This document shows positions 16,052 through 27,041 of a stretch of DNA of 64,000 nt, piece by piece; the first letter of the stretch is position 1, and every line of letters begins with the position of its first letter. The DNA is from Dactylosporangium sp. AC04546. GTDB taxonomy: Bacteria > Actinomycetota > Actinomycetes > Mycobacteriales > Micromonosporaceae. The stretch lies in NCBI RefSeq assembly GCF_022095675.1, contig NZ_JAHYSG010000004.1:62001-126000 (forward strand), given 5' to 3'. Below the pieces are notes generated by a model, which searched no databases, had not been told where the DNA came from, and saw only the letters and a program-made list of their open reading frames with translations. The translations under genes and the position numbers were made by a program.

Positions 16052-17311
16052 TCAGGAACGGCGGCGGAACCACCGGCTCAGCCATGAGCGGTGGGCGGGC
16101 GAGGGCTCGTCCACCGCTTCCGGCTCCTCGGGGACGGCCGGCGTGACCGGGGAGCGTCCCCGCTGGCCCAGCTCCCGGGCCTCCGGGTCGAGGTAGAACG
16201 CCGGTCGCTGGTCGGCCTCGGTGTAGTACCGGTGAAACACCCCCGTCGTCGCCCCGCTCATCGGTGGCACGATCCACGACCAGTCGGCCGGTGTCGCCCG
16301 GCCCGAGCGCTCCTCGCTGGTCACGTGGGCCAGGAACCGCTCCGACTCGGTGTGGTGGTCGCTGATCCGCGCGCCCGCCTGGTCGAACGACCACAGCACG
16401 GCCCGGTTCAGCTCGACCAGCGCCTGGTCCTTCCACAGCGAGCGCTCGGTGCTGGTGTCCAGCCCGAGGCGCTGCGCCACGACCGGCAGCAGGTTGTAGC
16501 GGTCGGGGTCGGCCAGGTTGCGGGCGCCGATCTCGGTGCCGAGGTACCAGCCGTTGAACGGCGCGAGCGGGTAGTCGACCCCGCCGATCGTGAGGCGCAT
16601 GTTGGAGATCGCCGGGATCGCGTGCCAGCGCAGGCCCAGCTCGGCGAACCAGCGGTGCTCCGGGTGCGCGATCGGCACCTCCCAGACCGCGTGCTCGGGC
16701 AGCTCGTAGAGGTTGACGCCGCCGTCGGGGCCCTCGATGACGAGCGGCAGCACGTCGAAGGCGTTGTCGGGCTTGCCGCGCCAGCCGTACTGCTGCAGCG
16801 TCTCGGTGAACGCGAGGTACCGCGGGTCGCCGACGATCGTGCCGTCGGTGTGCCGGTGGCCGGCGTAGCGGATGAGCTGCTCGTTCCACAGCCGCGCGCC
16901 GGGCCGCCCCGGCACGTTCGGCGCGAAGACCGAGATCACCGGCCGGATCACGTTGCGCTCGCGCTGCCCGGCGAGGCGCAGGTGCCGCACCAGCTCCTCG
17001 GAGATCTCGTCGGGCGCGACCACCTTGCGCAGGTCGCGCACCACGAGGCTGCGCCAGTAGAGCCGGCCGATGCAGCGGCTCGCGTTGCGCCAGGCGACCC
17101 GCGCGCCGAAGACCAGCTCGGCGTAGGTGTGGGTGTACGTTCCGGTCGCCTCGATCTCGTCCCGCACCTCGGTGAGGCGGGCGCGCGGGTCGCCGTGCTG
17201 CGGGTTCTCCCTGTGGTACAGGTCGAGGAAGTCCTCGGCCTCCGCGGGATCCGCCGGCGAGTGCGGATCCCACTGCGGTCCCGGCGTGTCTCGGTATCCA
17301 GGCACGCTCAC
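16052..17311 (-). CDS. nos: Bacterial nitric oxide synthase oxygenase
   Basis: About 419 residues. Heme-thiolate oxygenase that makes NO and citrulline from arginine, taking electrons from a separate cellular reductase because no reductase domain is fused. The proximal Cys80 lies in WRNASRCIGRLYW. The substrate-binding Glu (about 260) is in GWYLGTEIGARN, and the pterin/dimer region near the C-terminus has ADWSWIVPPMSGATTGVFHRYY. A basic tail of about 45 residues after the core is extra. The GTG at 17311 has GGAGG 7 bases upstream. It faces the arginine dihydrolase and rocD genes, which compete for the same substrate. Confidence 0.95.
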   Translation of the reverse strand: MSVPGYRDTPGPQWDPHSPADPAEAEDFLDLYHRENPQHGDPRARLTEVRDEIEATGTYTHTYAELVFGARVAWRNASRCIGRLYWRSLVVRDLRKVVAPDEISEELVRHLRLAGQRERNVIRPVISVFAPNVPGRPGARLWNEQLIRYAGHRHTDGTIVGDPRYLAFTETLQQYGWRGKPDNAFDVLPLVIEGPDGGVNLYELPEHAVWEVPIAHPEHRWFAELGLRWHAIPAISNMRLTIGGVDYPLAPFNGWYLGTEIGARNLADPDRYNLLPVVAQRLGLDTSTERSLWKDQALVELNRAVLWSFDQAGARISDHHTESERFLAHVTSEERSGRATPADWSWIVPPMSGATTGVFHRYYTEADQRPAFYLDPEARELGQRGRSPVTPAVPEEPEAVDEPSPAHRSWLSRWFRRRS

Positions 17312-17772
17312 ACGCAATCCTCCCAACGCTGGCAGGGGCTCCCAGGGGACGTGAGGGCCCCGGAGGACCCCATGTTGGGCCGCCCGTTCGCGCCGAGGTC
17401 GCACATCGTGTGCGGCTCACGGCGGAGCGTGGAGGATTGCACCCTGCCGAAGGCGAGCTGCGGACCGTCGCGCAGCGCGGCCGATGGTTGATGGCGGGTG
17501 TCTGCTGTGTGTGGCTGGTCGTGGTGGACCGGTCGGGGGTTGTTGTCGTGATCGTGGACGATGCCGCTGCGGTGTTGCAGCGCCGACAGGACGGTGCGGT
17601 TGTGGGATCCGGCCACCGGGGAGTCGGTGGGCCGCACCGAGATACCAGGAGTGGTGCGTGCGCTGTCTCCGTTACCAGACAGCCGGTTCGCCGTGGGCTA
17701 CGGGCAACAGGTCGCCGTCATGCGTTTCCGCTGAGCCCCCTGGCGCACCGCACGCTCGGGACCTTCGGGCGT
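17312..17772. other. Gene-poor region upstream of nitric oxide synthase
   Basis: About 460 bases with no convincing gene. Open frames exist on both strands but lack family-like sequence, ribosome-binding sites and normal codon bias. The part just left of 17450 must hold the nitric oxide synthase promoter. The rest may be decayed coding sequence. Confidence 0.4.
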
Positions 17773-17834
17773 TGACGTTGGTCGATCTGCCCTCGGGTTG
17801 GTCTCGAATGCTGAGGGTAGATCGACCAACGTCA
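17773..17834. terminator. Long inverted repeat after the YjfF-like permease gene
   Basis: Two 22-base arms (17773-17794 and 17813-17834) are complementary at 21 positions, with an 18-base spacer; the arms begin TGACGTTGGTCGATCT. The hairpin sits 20 bases beyond the end of the sugar importer operon, so a transcription terminator is the simplest reading. There is no T-run, as is usual in high-GC actinomycetes. An operator or a repeat element is the alternative. Confidence 0.6.
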
Positions 17835-17853
17835 CAGCGGTAGCGGCGAGGAG

Positions 17854-18861
17854 TCAGCCGGACGCCACTCGCCGCAGGCGGGCCAGGTACGTCTGGGCCA
17901 CCACGACCAGCGCGATGAACGTGCCGCTGATCACCGTCTGCCAGGCCGACGTCACCGTGCCGACCTGGTTGATCAGGTTCTGGATCACCTGGAGCAGCAG
18001 GACGCCGGCGATCGTGCCGCCCAGGGTGCCGGCGCCGCCGGTCAGCAGCGTCCCGCCGATGACGACCGCCGCGATCGCGTCGAGCTCCATGCCGGTGCCC
18101 AGCACCGTCACGCCGGAGCCGAGGCGGGCCGCGTTGATCGCCCCGGCCAGGCCGGCCAGCAGGCCGGAGAGCACGTAGACGCGGATCTGGGTGGCCCGGA
18201 TGCGCACGCCCATGAGCCGGGCCGCGTCCTCGCTGCCGCCGATGGCGTAGACGGACTGGCCGAGGCGGGTGCGGTACAGCAGGAGCATGCCCACGGCGAA
18301 CAGCGCGGCGACGAGGTAGACCGGGTAGCCGATGCCGAGCAGCTCGCCGGTGCCGAAGTGCTTGAACGGGTCGGCCTTCACCAGGTAGGTCTCCCGGCCC
18401 TCGCCGGACAGCGCCAGCATGAGCCCCCGCGCGCCGAGCAGCCCGGCGAGCGTGACGATGAACGGCGCGAGCCGGGCGTAGGCGATGACCAGGCCCTGCA
18501 CCAGCCCGAAGAGCCCGCAGGCGGCCAGCGGCAGCGCGAACGCGGCCACCACCCCGAACTGGGAGGCCCAGGCGGCCAGGACCCCGCCGAGGACGTACAG
18601 CGAGCCGACCGACAGGTCGATGCCGCCGCTCACGATCACGAACGTCATGCCGAGCGCGATGAGCGCCGGCGGCGCGGCCGAGATGAGCACGGTGCCGACG
18701 TTGTCGTAGGTGCGGAAGCTGTCGAACGCCACCGCCCCGACCACGACGACGATCGCCAGGACGGCCAGGGCGCCCTGCCGCTGGACCAGCTCGACGATCC
18801 GCTCGGTCGGCAGCGACGCCGCCTGGGACTTCTCGGCCTTGGGCTCCGCGACGAGCGTCAT
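17854..18861 (-). CDS. Sugar ABC transporter permease (YjfF-like)
   Basis: 335-residue inner-membrane permease of the ribose/galactofuranose (CUT2) family. About nine to ten hydrophobic segments, with the family motif GGIDLSVGSLYVLGGV in the first third and GGTLLTGGAGTLGGTIAG near the end. It is the last gene of the operon; its ATG overlaps the stop of the upstream permease (ATGA at 18858-18861). The order binding protein, ATPase, permease, permease is that of E. coli ytfQ-ytfR-ytfT-yjfF, which imports galactofuranose. Confidence 0.9.
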   Translation of the reverse strand: MTLVAEPKAEKSQAASLPTERIVELVQRQGALAVLAIVVVVGAVAFDSFRTYDNVGTVLISAAPPALIALGMTFVIVSGGIDLSVGSLYVLGGVLAAWASQFGVVAAFALPLAACGLFGLVQGLVIAYARLAPFIVTLAGLLGARGLMLALSGEGRETYLVKADPFKHFGTGELLGIGYPVYLVAALFAVGMLLLYRTRLGQSVYAIGGSEDAARLMGVRIRATQIRVYVLSGLLAGLAGAINAARLGSGVTVLGTGMELDAIAAVVIGGTLLTGGAGTLGGTIAGVLLLQVIQNLINQVGTVTSAWQTVISGTFIALVVVAQTYLARLRRVASG

Positions 18862-19817
18862 CGGGTCCTCCGTTCGCGGGCCGCGTACACGGCGACCAGG
18901 ATGATGACCGCCTGGACCATCTGCGCGGTCGAGTCCTTCAGGTTGTTCGCGATCATCGTCGCGGTGAGCAGCTGCATCAGGAACGCGCCGGCGACGGTGC
19001 CGAGCACGCGGATCTTGCCGCCGGTCAGCGGCGTGCCCCCGACGACGACCGCGGTGATCGCCGACAGCTCGATGAGCAGGCCGATCCGCGACGCGTCCGC
19101 CGAGCCGATGCGCGACACCTGGACCACGCCGGCGACCGCGGCCAGCACCGCGGCGATGACGTAGACGGTCACCAGCACCCGCCGTACCGGCACGCCGGCC
19201 AGCTCGGCGGCCGGCCGGTTGTCGCCGATCGCGAGCAGTCGCCGGCCGAAGACCGTGCGGCGCACGACGAACCCGACGACGAGCGCGAGCACGGCCGCGA
19301 TCCAGACCGTGTAGGGCACGCCGAGGAACGCGCCGGTGCCGATGGCGAGGAAGTCCTGGTTGCGGATGTCCTTGTACCGCCCGCTGGACAGGACCAGGGC
19401 GATGCCCCGGCCGGCGACCAGCATGGCGAGCGTGGCGACGATCGGCTGGAGCCCGACGAAGGCGACCAGCCCGCCGTTGACCAGCCCGATCACCAGGCCG
19501 CCGACCAGGGCCAGGAGGATGGCCGGGACCATGCCGTAGCCGAGGTACAGCGGGATCAGCGCGGCGCCGAGCGCCATCACCGAGCCGACCGACAGGTCGA
19601 TGCCCTCGGTGCCGATGACCAGCGCCATGCCGAGCGCGACGATGACGACCGGGGTGACCTGCACGAGCTGGATGCGCAGGTTCTGCCACTCCAGGAAGTT
19701 GTCGGTGAAGGCGATGTTGAACAGCACCAGCACGACGATGGCGACGTAGACGCCGTAGGCGGGCAGCCAGCCGCGCAGCCGCCGGGGCAGCGAGGGGGCG
19801 GACGCGAGAGTGGTCAT
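18858..19817 (-). CDS. Sugar ABC transporter permease (YtfT-like)
   Basis: 319-residue CUT2-family permease with multiple membrane spans, EGIDLSVGSVMALGA after the second span, and VVVGGTPLTGGKIRVLGT near the C-terminus. It pairs with the YjfF-like permease to form the membrane channel. The start ATG at 19817 overlaps the stop of the ATPase gene, and its own stop overlaps the next start, so the operon is translated as a coupled unit. Confidence 0.9.
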   Translation of the reverse strand: MTTLASAPSLPRRLRGWLPAYGVYVAIVVLVLFNIAFTDNFLEWQNLRIQLVQVTPVVIVALGMALVIGTEGIDLSVGSVMALGAALIPLYLGYGMVPAILLALVGGLVIGLVNGGLVAFVGLQPIVATLAMLVAGRGIALVLSSGRYKDIRNQDFLAIGTGAFLGVPYTVWIAAVLALVVGFVVRRTVFGRRLLAIGDNRPAAELAGVPVRRVLVTVYVIAAVLAAVAGVVQVSRIGSADASRIGLLIELSAITAVVVGGTPLTGGKIRVLGTVAGAFLMQLLTATMIANNLKDSTAQMVQAVIILVAVYAARERRTR

Positions 19818-21334
19818 GACGCCGCCACCGCGATCGTGTTCATCAGCTGCTCCGTCGTCACCTGGTCGCCGCGCAGCTCGCCCACGACGGCTCCGTCGCG
19901 CAGCACCACCACCCGGTCGGACCCCTCGATCAGCTCCTCGGCGTCGGAGGAGACCAGCACCACCCCGAGGCCTTCCGCGGCCAGCTCGTCGATGAGCGCC
20001 TGTACCTCGGCCTTCGCGCCGACGTCGATGCCCCGGGTCGGCTCGTCGAGCAGCAGCACCTTCGGCCCGGTCGCCAGCAGCCGGGCCAGCAGCACCTTCT
20101 GCTGGTTGCCGCCGGAGAGGTCGCCGACGCGCTGGTGCGGCCCGGCGGCCTTGATCCGCAGCCGGGTCATGAACGTCTCGACGATCCGGTCGATCCTCTT
20201 CTCCGACACCAGGCCCGCCGCCGACAGCCGGGGCAGCACGGCGAGCGCGATGTTCTCCCGCACCGACAGGCCGAGCGCGAGCCCCTCGGCCTTGCGGTCC
20301 TCGGGCTGCACGGCGATCCCGGCCCGCAGCGCCCGCACGGGGGTCGGCCGCCGCAGCGGCTTCCCGTCGACCTCGACGGTGCCCGCGTCCAGCGGCAGCG
20401 CGCCGGCGCAGGCCTTGATGGTCTCGCTGCGGCCCGCGCCGAGCAGGCCGCCGAGCCCGACGACCTCGCCCGGCCGCACCGCGAAGCTGACGCCGGCCAG
20501 CCGGTGGCGGCTGCTCAGCCCCTCGGCCCGCAGGACCGGTGGGCGGTCGGTGGCGGCGTCGTGCGAGCCGGCGAAGCTGGTGAAGCCCGCGCGGCGCACC
20601 TCGGCGACGGGCCGGCCGAGCATGTGCGACACGAGCGCGACCCGGTCGAGCTCGGCGAGCGCGCCGGCGTGCACCAGGCGGCCGTCGCGCAGGACGGTGA
20701 CGCTGTCGCAGATGCGGTACAGCTCGTCGAGCCGGTGGCTCACGTAGACGATCCCGACGCCGCGCTCGTGCAGCTGGTGGATGACGCCGAAGAGGGTCTC
20801 CACCTCGCGCGGCTCCAGCGACGAGGTCGGCTCGTCCATGACCACGACCCGGGCGTCGACCATGACGGCGCGGGCGAGGGCGACCATCTGCTGGGCGCCC
20901 AGTGCCATCAGGCCGAGTGGCCGGCGCACGTCGGAGGTGATGCCGTAGCCGGCCAGGATCTCGGCGGCCTCGCGGTTCATCCGGCCGACGTCGACGAGGC
21001 CGAGGCGGTTGCGAGGCTCCCGGCCGAGGAAGAGGTTGCGCGCCACGCTCATCAACGGGACGAGGTTGACCTCCTGGTAGATGGTCGAGATACCGGCGTG
21101 CTGGGCGTCGAGGGGTCCGGTGAAGGCGGCGGGGCGGCCGAGGAAGCGGACCTCGCCGCCGTCGGGCCGGTACACGCCGGTGATGACCTTGATGAGCGTC
21201 GACTTCCCGGCGCCGTTCTCGCCGACCAGGGCGTGCACCTCGCCGGGGCGCAGCGTGAACGAGACGTCGTCGAGGGCGCGCACGCCGGGGAACTGCTTGC
21301 TCACCCCGGCGACGTCGAGCAGGGGTTCGGACAT
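19814..21334 (-). CDS. Sugar ABC transporter ATP-binding protein (double-domain)
   Basis: 506-residue ATPase with two nucleotide-binding domains, typical of CUT2 importers. The first has Walker A GENGAGKST (about 38-46) and Walker B VVVMDEPTSSLEP. The second has a degenerate P-loop (GGLLGAGRSE, with Arg replacing Lys), the signature LSGGNQQKV and Walker B VLLLDEPTRGIDVG. The degenerate second P-loop is normal for this family. It energises the two downstream permeases at the inner face of the membrane. Confidence 0.93.
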   Translation of the reverse strand: MSEPLLDVAGVSKQFPGVRALDDVSFTLRPGEVHALVGENGAGKSTLIKVITGVYRPDGGEVRFLGRPAAFTGPLDAQHAGISTIYQEVNLVPLMSVARNLFLGREPRNRLGLVDVGRMNREAAEILAGYGITSDVRRPLGLMALGAQQMVALARAVMVDARVVVMDEPTSSLEPREVETLFGVIHQLHERGVGIVYVSHRLDELYRICDSVTVLRDGRLVHAGALAELDRVALVSHMLGRPVAEVRRAGFTSFAGSHDAATDRPPVLRAEGLSSRHRLAGVSFAVRPGEVVGLGGLLGAGRSETIKACAGALPLDAGTVEVDGKPLRRPTPVRALRAGIAVQPEDRKAEGLALGLSVRENIALAVLPRLSAAGLVSEKRIDRIVETFMTRLRIKAAGPHQRVGDLSGGNQQKVLLARLLATGPKVLLLDEPTRGIDVGAKAEVQALIDELAAEGLGVVLVSSDAEELIEGSDRVVVLRDGAVVGELRGDQVTTEQLMNTIAVAAS

Positions 21335-21405
21335 CGGCTCTCTCCTTGCCGCGTTCGTGCCGCGGGGCCCAGGCCGACCGGCCTGGGCCCCCGTCCGGGA
21401 TCGGA

Positions 21406-22491
21406 TCAGTACGCGAGGCCCAGGTCGGCCTGCGCGTTGCTGGCGTCGTACTCGCGGTCGGAGATGATGATGTTCTCCGCGATCGCCTCACCGTTGAAGA
21501 ACTTCTGGGCGGTACCGAAGGCGAGCGGGCCGAAGCGCGGGTTCGACTCGATGACCGAGTAGATCCAGCCGTCGACGATGCCCTGCACCGCGCCCTTCGT
21601 GCCGTCGATCGTCACGATCTTCACGTCGCCGGCCTTCTTGCTGGCGCCCTTGAGGGCCGTGATCGCGCCGAGCGCCATCTCGTCGTTCTCGGCGTAGATG
21701 CCGTTGATGTTCGGCTTCGACTGCAGCAGCTGCTCGGCGACCTTCTGGCCCTCCTCGCGGGAGAACTGGCCGGTCTGCTCGAACTCGATCTTGATGTTCG
21801 GGGCGACCTTCGCGATCTGGTCCTTGAAGCCGTTGGTCCGCAGCGTGGTGACGTTGTTGCCCGGGGCGCCGAGGAGGATCGCGACCGTGCCGGTGTTGTT
21901 CAGGGCCTTGGCCATCTTGTCGGCGGCGCGCTTGCCCTGCTCGTAGAAGTCGGAGCCGATGAACGTCAGGTAGTCCGTGCAGTGCTTGGCGTTGATCTTG
22001 CGGTCGATGGTGACGATCGGGACCTTCTTCTGCGCGGCCTTCTGGAAGACCGAGTCCCACCCGTCGGAGTTGAGCGGCGCGACGATGAGCAGCTGGACGC
22101 CCTGGTCGAGGAGCGTGCTGACGTCGGTGATCTGCTTGTCGAACTTCGAGTCGGCGTTGGTCACCTTGAGGTTCGACGCGGGGATGCCGAGCTTGGCGGC
22201 CTCGTCCTTGATCGACTGGGTTTCCGCGATCCGGAACGGGTTGGCCTCCTTCTCCGACTGGGAGAAGCCGATCGTCGCGGTCTTCAGGTCGACCTTCTGG
22301 CCGCCGAACTGCTGCAGCGTGCAGGTGGAGCCGCCGGCGTCGGCAGACTTCGTCGTCTGCGCGGCGGCGGAGCTGTCGGCCGTGGTCGAGCCGCCGGGCT
22401 CGTCCTCGGACTTCGCGCAGCCGGTCATGAGCAGGGCGGCGGCGCTGAGAACGGCGAGAGCGGGCCGCCAACGGCCACGCATTCCGATCAT
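21406..22491 (-). CDS. Sugar-binding lipoprotein of CUT2 importer (YtfQ-like)
   Basis: About 361 residues. The lipoprotein signal peptide ends in the lipobox LLMTGC, then comes an Asp/Ser/Ala-rich linker and a periplasmic-binding-protein type 1 fold: KTATIGFSQSEKEANPFRIAE, LLIVAPLNSDGW, IYAENDEMALGAI, IVTIDGTKGA. The first of these motifs is characteristic of the galactofuranose/galactose YtfQ group. The ATG at 22491 has AAGGGAG about 8 bases upstream. First gene of the operon and divergent from the alpha-galactosidase, so a galactoside-derived sugar is the likely ligand. Confidence 0.9.
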   Translation of the reverse strand: MIGMRGRWRPALAVLSAAALLMTGCAKSEDEPGGSTTADSSAAAQTTKSADAGGSTCTLQQFGGQKVDLKTATIGFSQSEKEANPFRIAETQSIKDEAAKLGIPASNLKVTNADSKFDKQITDVSTLLDQGVQLLIVAPLNSDGWDSVFQKAAQKKVPIVTIDRKINAKHCTDYLTFIGSDFYEQGKRAADKMAKALNNTGTVAILLGAPGNNVTTLRTNGFKDQIAKVAPNIKIEFEQTGQFSREEGQKVAEQLLQSKPNINGIYAENDEMALGAITALKGASKKAGDVKIVTIDGTKGAVQGIVDGWIYSVIESNPRFGPLAFGTAQKFFNGEAIAENIIISDREYDASNAQADLGLAY

Positions 22492-22734
22492 GTCGGTCAC
22501 TCCCTTGAGCGAGGGGTGGACCGCGGTCCATATTCGCGAACCGCGTTGGGGTGTACCGCATTCACTCATCCTCAAACTTTTTCTGTCAAGACTCTGCACC
22601 TACCGAAACAAAACCGAACACCAACTGTCACACGGCCGGGGTGCGCGTGCTGTCGTGTGGGACCTTGTGCGAGACCAAACAGCGGCGTAGAACAATATCC
22701 AACAAGTTCGATCTATTGCACGCAGGGAGCTGCA
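22492..22734. promoter_or_regulatory. Divergent promoter region of importer operon and alpha-galactosidase
   Basis: A consensus -35 hexamer TTGACA lies on the minus strand at 22584-22589, directed towards the binding-protein gene. The region is clearly AT-richer than its surroundings and has repeated AAACCGAAC-like words around 22600-22620. CAACAAGTTCGA at 22700-22711 resembles CAACAAACTCGA at 27962-27973, in the other divergent region of this cluster. That makes it a candidate operator for the DeoR-family regulator encoded here. Confidence 0.5.
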
Positions 22735-24820
22735 ATGATCCGACGAACTGCCCGCCTGGCCGCCGCCGTCACGGTGGCCATCTCATCCATCGTCGTCGTT
22801 GTCGCCGGGTCCGCCGGGGTGTCACAGGCCGCCGCCACCCCGGCCCCGGGACCGATCACCGCCCCGGTCATGGGGTGGAACAGCTGGAACCGGTTCGGCT
22901 GCAACATCGACGAGAGCCTCATCCGGGCGACCGCCGACGCCCTGGTGAGCACCGGCCTGCGCGACTCGGGCTACACGTACGTCAACATCGACGACTGCTG
23001 GATGGCGAGCACCCGCGACGCCCAGGGCCGGCTGCGCCCGGACCCGGTGCGGTTCCCGGGCGGCATCGCCGCGCTCGCCGACTACGTCCACGCCCGCGGG
23101 CTCAAGCTCGGCATCTACTCGTCAGCCGGCACCGCCACCTGCCAGGGCCTGCCCGCCAGCCTCGACCACGAGACCGTCGACGCGCAGACCTGGGCGTCGT
23201 GGGGCATTGACCTGCTCAAGTACGACAACTGCAACAACCAGGGGCGGCCGGCGGTCCAGCGGTACAAGGCGATGGGCGACGCGCTCAAGGCCACCGGCCG
23301 GCACATCGTCTACAGCATCTGCAACTGGGGCCTCGACGAGCCGTGGGTGTTCGGCCCGGACGTGGGCGGGAGCTACTGGCGCACCACCGGCGACATCAGC
23401 GACAACTGGGGCAGCGTCACCTCGCTGCTCGACCAGCAGGCCGGGCTGGAGACCTTCGCCCGCAAGGGCTTCTACAACGACCCCGACATGCTGGAGGTCG
23501 GCAACGGCGGGCTCACCGCCGACGAGAACGTCGCCCACTTCTCGCTCTGGTCGCTGCTGTCCTCGCCGCTGCTGCTCGGCAACGACCTGCGCAGCGTCAG
23601 CGCATCGACCCTGGCGATCCTGCGCAACCCCGACGTCATCGCGGTCAACCAGGACTGGGGCGGCGCACAGGGCCGTCGGGTCGCCGACGCGGGCGACCAG
23701 GAGGTGTGGGCCAAGCCGATGAGCGACGGCTCGGTCGCCGCGGTGCTGTTCAACCGGGGCGGGGCCGCCGCCACCGTGTCGACGTCCGCCGCGGTCCTCG
23801 GGCTCGGCGGCTCCAGCTCGTACACCGTCCGCAACCTCTGGACGGGGAGCACGTCGACGACGGCGGGCGCGATCGCGGCCACCGTGCCGGCGCACGGCGT
23901 GACGATGGTGCGGGTGACCCGGGCGGGCACCCTGGCCGCGCCGCCCGCGTCGGGCACGCTGCAGGTGAGCGACCTGCCGTGGCTCGCGTCGAGCAACGGC
24001 TGGGGGCCGGCCGAGCGGGACCGCGCCAACGGCGAGCAGGCGGCCGGCGACGGCGGGACGCTGAGCGTCGGCGGCACCACGTTCGCCAAGGGCATCGGCG
24101 CGCATGCCGACTCCGCGGTCCACGTGTACCTCGGCCGCGCCTGCCGCACGTTCACCGCACAGGTCGGCGTGGACGGCGAGGTGGGCACCAACGGCTCGGT
24201 GCGCTTCGCGGTCTACGGCGACGGCCGCCTCCTCGGCTACACGGCCGTGAAGACCGGGGGACAGGCGCCGACCCGGCTCACCGTGTCGACCGGCGGCTAC
24301 CTGACGCTGGAGCTGCGGGTCACCGACGCCCGCACGAACGGCATCCAGTACGACCACGCCGACTGGGGCGCGCCGACCCTGGTCTGCGGCACCACCGGCG
24401 CCGGCTCGTTCGTCAGCGACCGCACCTGGGGCACGGCGACGAACGGCTGGGGCCCGGCGGAGCGCGACGCCTCCAACGGCGAGCAGCCGGCCGGCGACGG
24501 CAGCGCGCTCACCGTCGGCGGGGTCACCTACCCGAAGGGCGTCGGCGCCCACGCGGCCAGCGACGTCACCGTGCCGCTCGGCGGCGCGTGCAGCCGGTTC
24601 ACGGCCGTGGCCGGGCTGGACGCCGAGGTGGGCACGTCGTCGACGGGCGTGACGTTCAGCGTCCTCGGCGACGGCGTCACGCTCTGGACGAGCCCGACGG
24701 TGACCGCGGGCGCGCCGGTGGCGCTCGACGTGAGCGTGGCCGGCCGCACGAACCTGCGGCTGGTCGTCGGCAGCGCGGGCAGCGTCGACTACGACCACGC
24801 CGACTGGGCCGACGCTCGCC

Positions 24821-24831
<11 letters not shown>
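22735..24831 (+). CDS. Secreted GH27 alpha-galactosidase with two NPCBM domains
   Basis: 698 residues. The signal peptide (1-37) ends near VSQAAA. The GH27 barrel (about 45-325) begins MGWNSWNRFGCN and contains the nucleophile Asp in LLKYDNCNNQG and GDISDNW near the acid/base region. A beta-sandwich follows, then two tandem NPCBM carbohydrate-binding domains (about 405-545 and 560-698), each starting with a NGWGPAERD motif and GxHA. It releases galactose from extracellular alpha-galactosides. The ATG at 22735 has GGGAG upstream. Its end overlaps the convergent galactokinase gene by 11 bases. The adjacent importer and gal genes would take up and process the galactose. Confidence 0.93.
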
Positions 24832-25947
<1,116 letters not shown>

Positions 25948-25951
<4 letters not shown>

Positions 25952-27021
25952 AGCGTGACCCCCCGCAGCATCTCGGCGGCCTGCTCGGGCCGCACGTCGT
26001 TGACGAACACGCCCATGCCGGACTCGGATCCGGCGAGGTACTTCAGCTTGCCCGGCGCTCGCCGCGTGCTGAACAGCTGCAGGTGCAGGTAGGCCAGGTC
26101 CCGGTCGACGCGGACCGGCGCCTGGTGCCAGGCGGCGATGTAGGGCATCGGCAGCCCGAACATCCCGTCGAGGCGGCGCAGGACCTCCAGGTAGAGCGGG
26201 CCGAACGCGTCCCGCTCGGCGGTTGTCAGCGAGGGGATGTCGGGGGTCTGGCGCCTGGGGTACAGGTGGATCTCGAACGGCCAGCGCGCGGTGGCCGGGA
26301 CGAAGGCGGTCCAGAGGCCGTTCTCCGCCACGATCCGCCGCCCGTCGGCCTGCTCGGCCGCCAGCACGTCGGCGAAGAGGTTGCCCCGGGTGTACCGCCG
26401 GGCCGACTCGAGCATGCGGCGGGTGCGCGGGGTCACGAACGGGTACGCGTAGATCTGGCCGTGCGGGTGGCTCAGCGTGACGCCGATCTCCTCGCCCCGG
26501 TTCTCGAAGCAGAACACCTGCTCGACGTCGTCGCGGGTGGCCAGGTCGGCGGTCCGGTCGGCCCACGCCTCCATGACCGTGCGCACCCGCTGCCTGGACA
26601 GCGACGAGAACGAGGCGCTGTGGTCGGAGGTGAAGCAGACGACCTCGCACCGCCCGGCCGCGCCCCGGGCCGGCACCAGCCCGGGCAGCACGTCGTCCTG
26701 GGCCGGACCGACCCGGTGGCTGAACGACGGGAACCGGTTCTCGAAGACGACCACGTCGTACTCCGGCGCCGGGATCTCGCTCTGCCACTGCGGCGTCGAC
26801 GGGCACAGCGGGCACTCGTCGGACGGCGGCTTGTAGATGCGGGTCTGCCGGTGCGTGGCGATGGCCACCCACTCGTCGAGGATCGGGTCGTGCCGCATCT
26901 CCGACGCGGGCGGCGGCGGGGGCAGCTCCCGCTGGTCGACGGCGTCGCGGGACGCGTCGTCGCGCTCGTCGAAGTAGATGAGTTCCCGGCCGTCGGCGAG
27001 GTGGGTGACCGTGCGCTTCAC
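25948..27021 (-). CDS. galT: Galactose-1-phosphate uridylyltransferase
   Basis: 357-residue HIT-superfamily enzyme that exchanges galactose-1-phosphate with UDP-glucose. The catalytic His-Pro-His is in SHPHGQIYAYPF. Zn-site Cys residues are in ECPLCPS, and the C-terminal ligands include EIHLYPRR and WHQAP. The GTG at 27021 has GGAG 5 bases upstream. It follows the DeoR-family gene by 20 bases. An epimerase gene (galE) is not in the window. Confidence 0.95.
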
Positions 27022-27041
27022 TCGTTCTCCAGAGGTCCTTG

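Noticed and set aside
17410..17775. Plus-strand open frame of 121 codons upstream of nitric oxide synthase
   Set aside because: No ribosome-binding site, no family-like sequence, abnormal codon bias, and its end runs into the inverted repeat.
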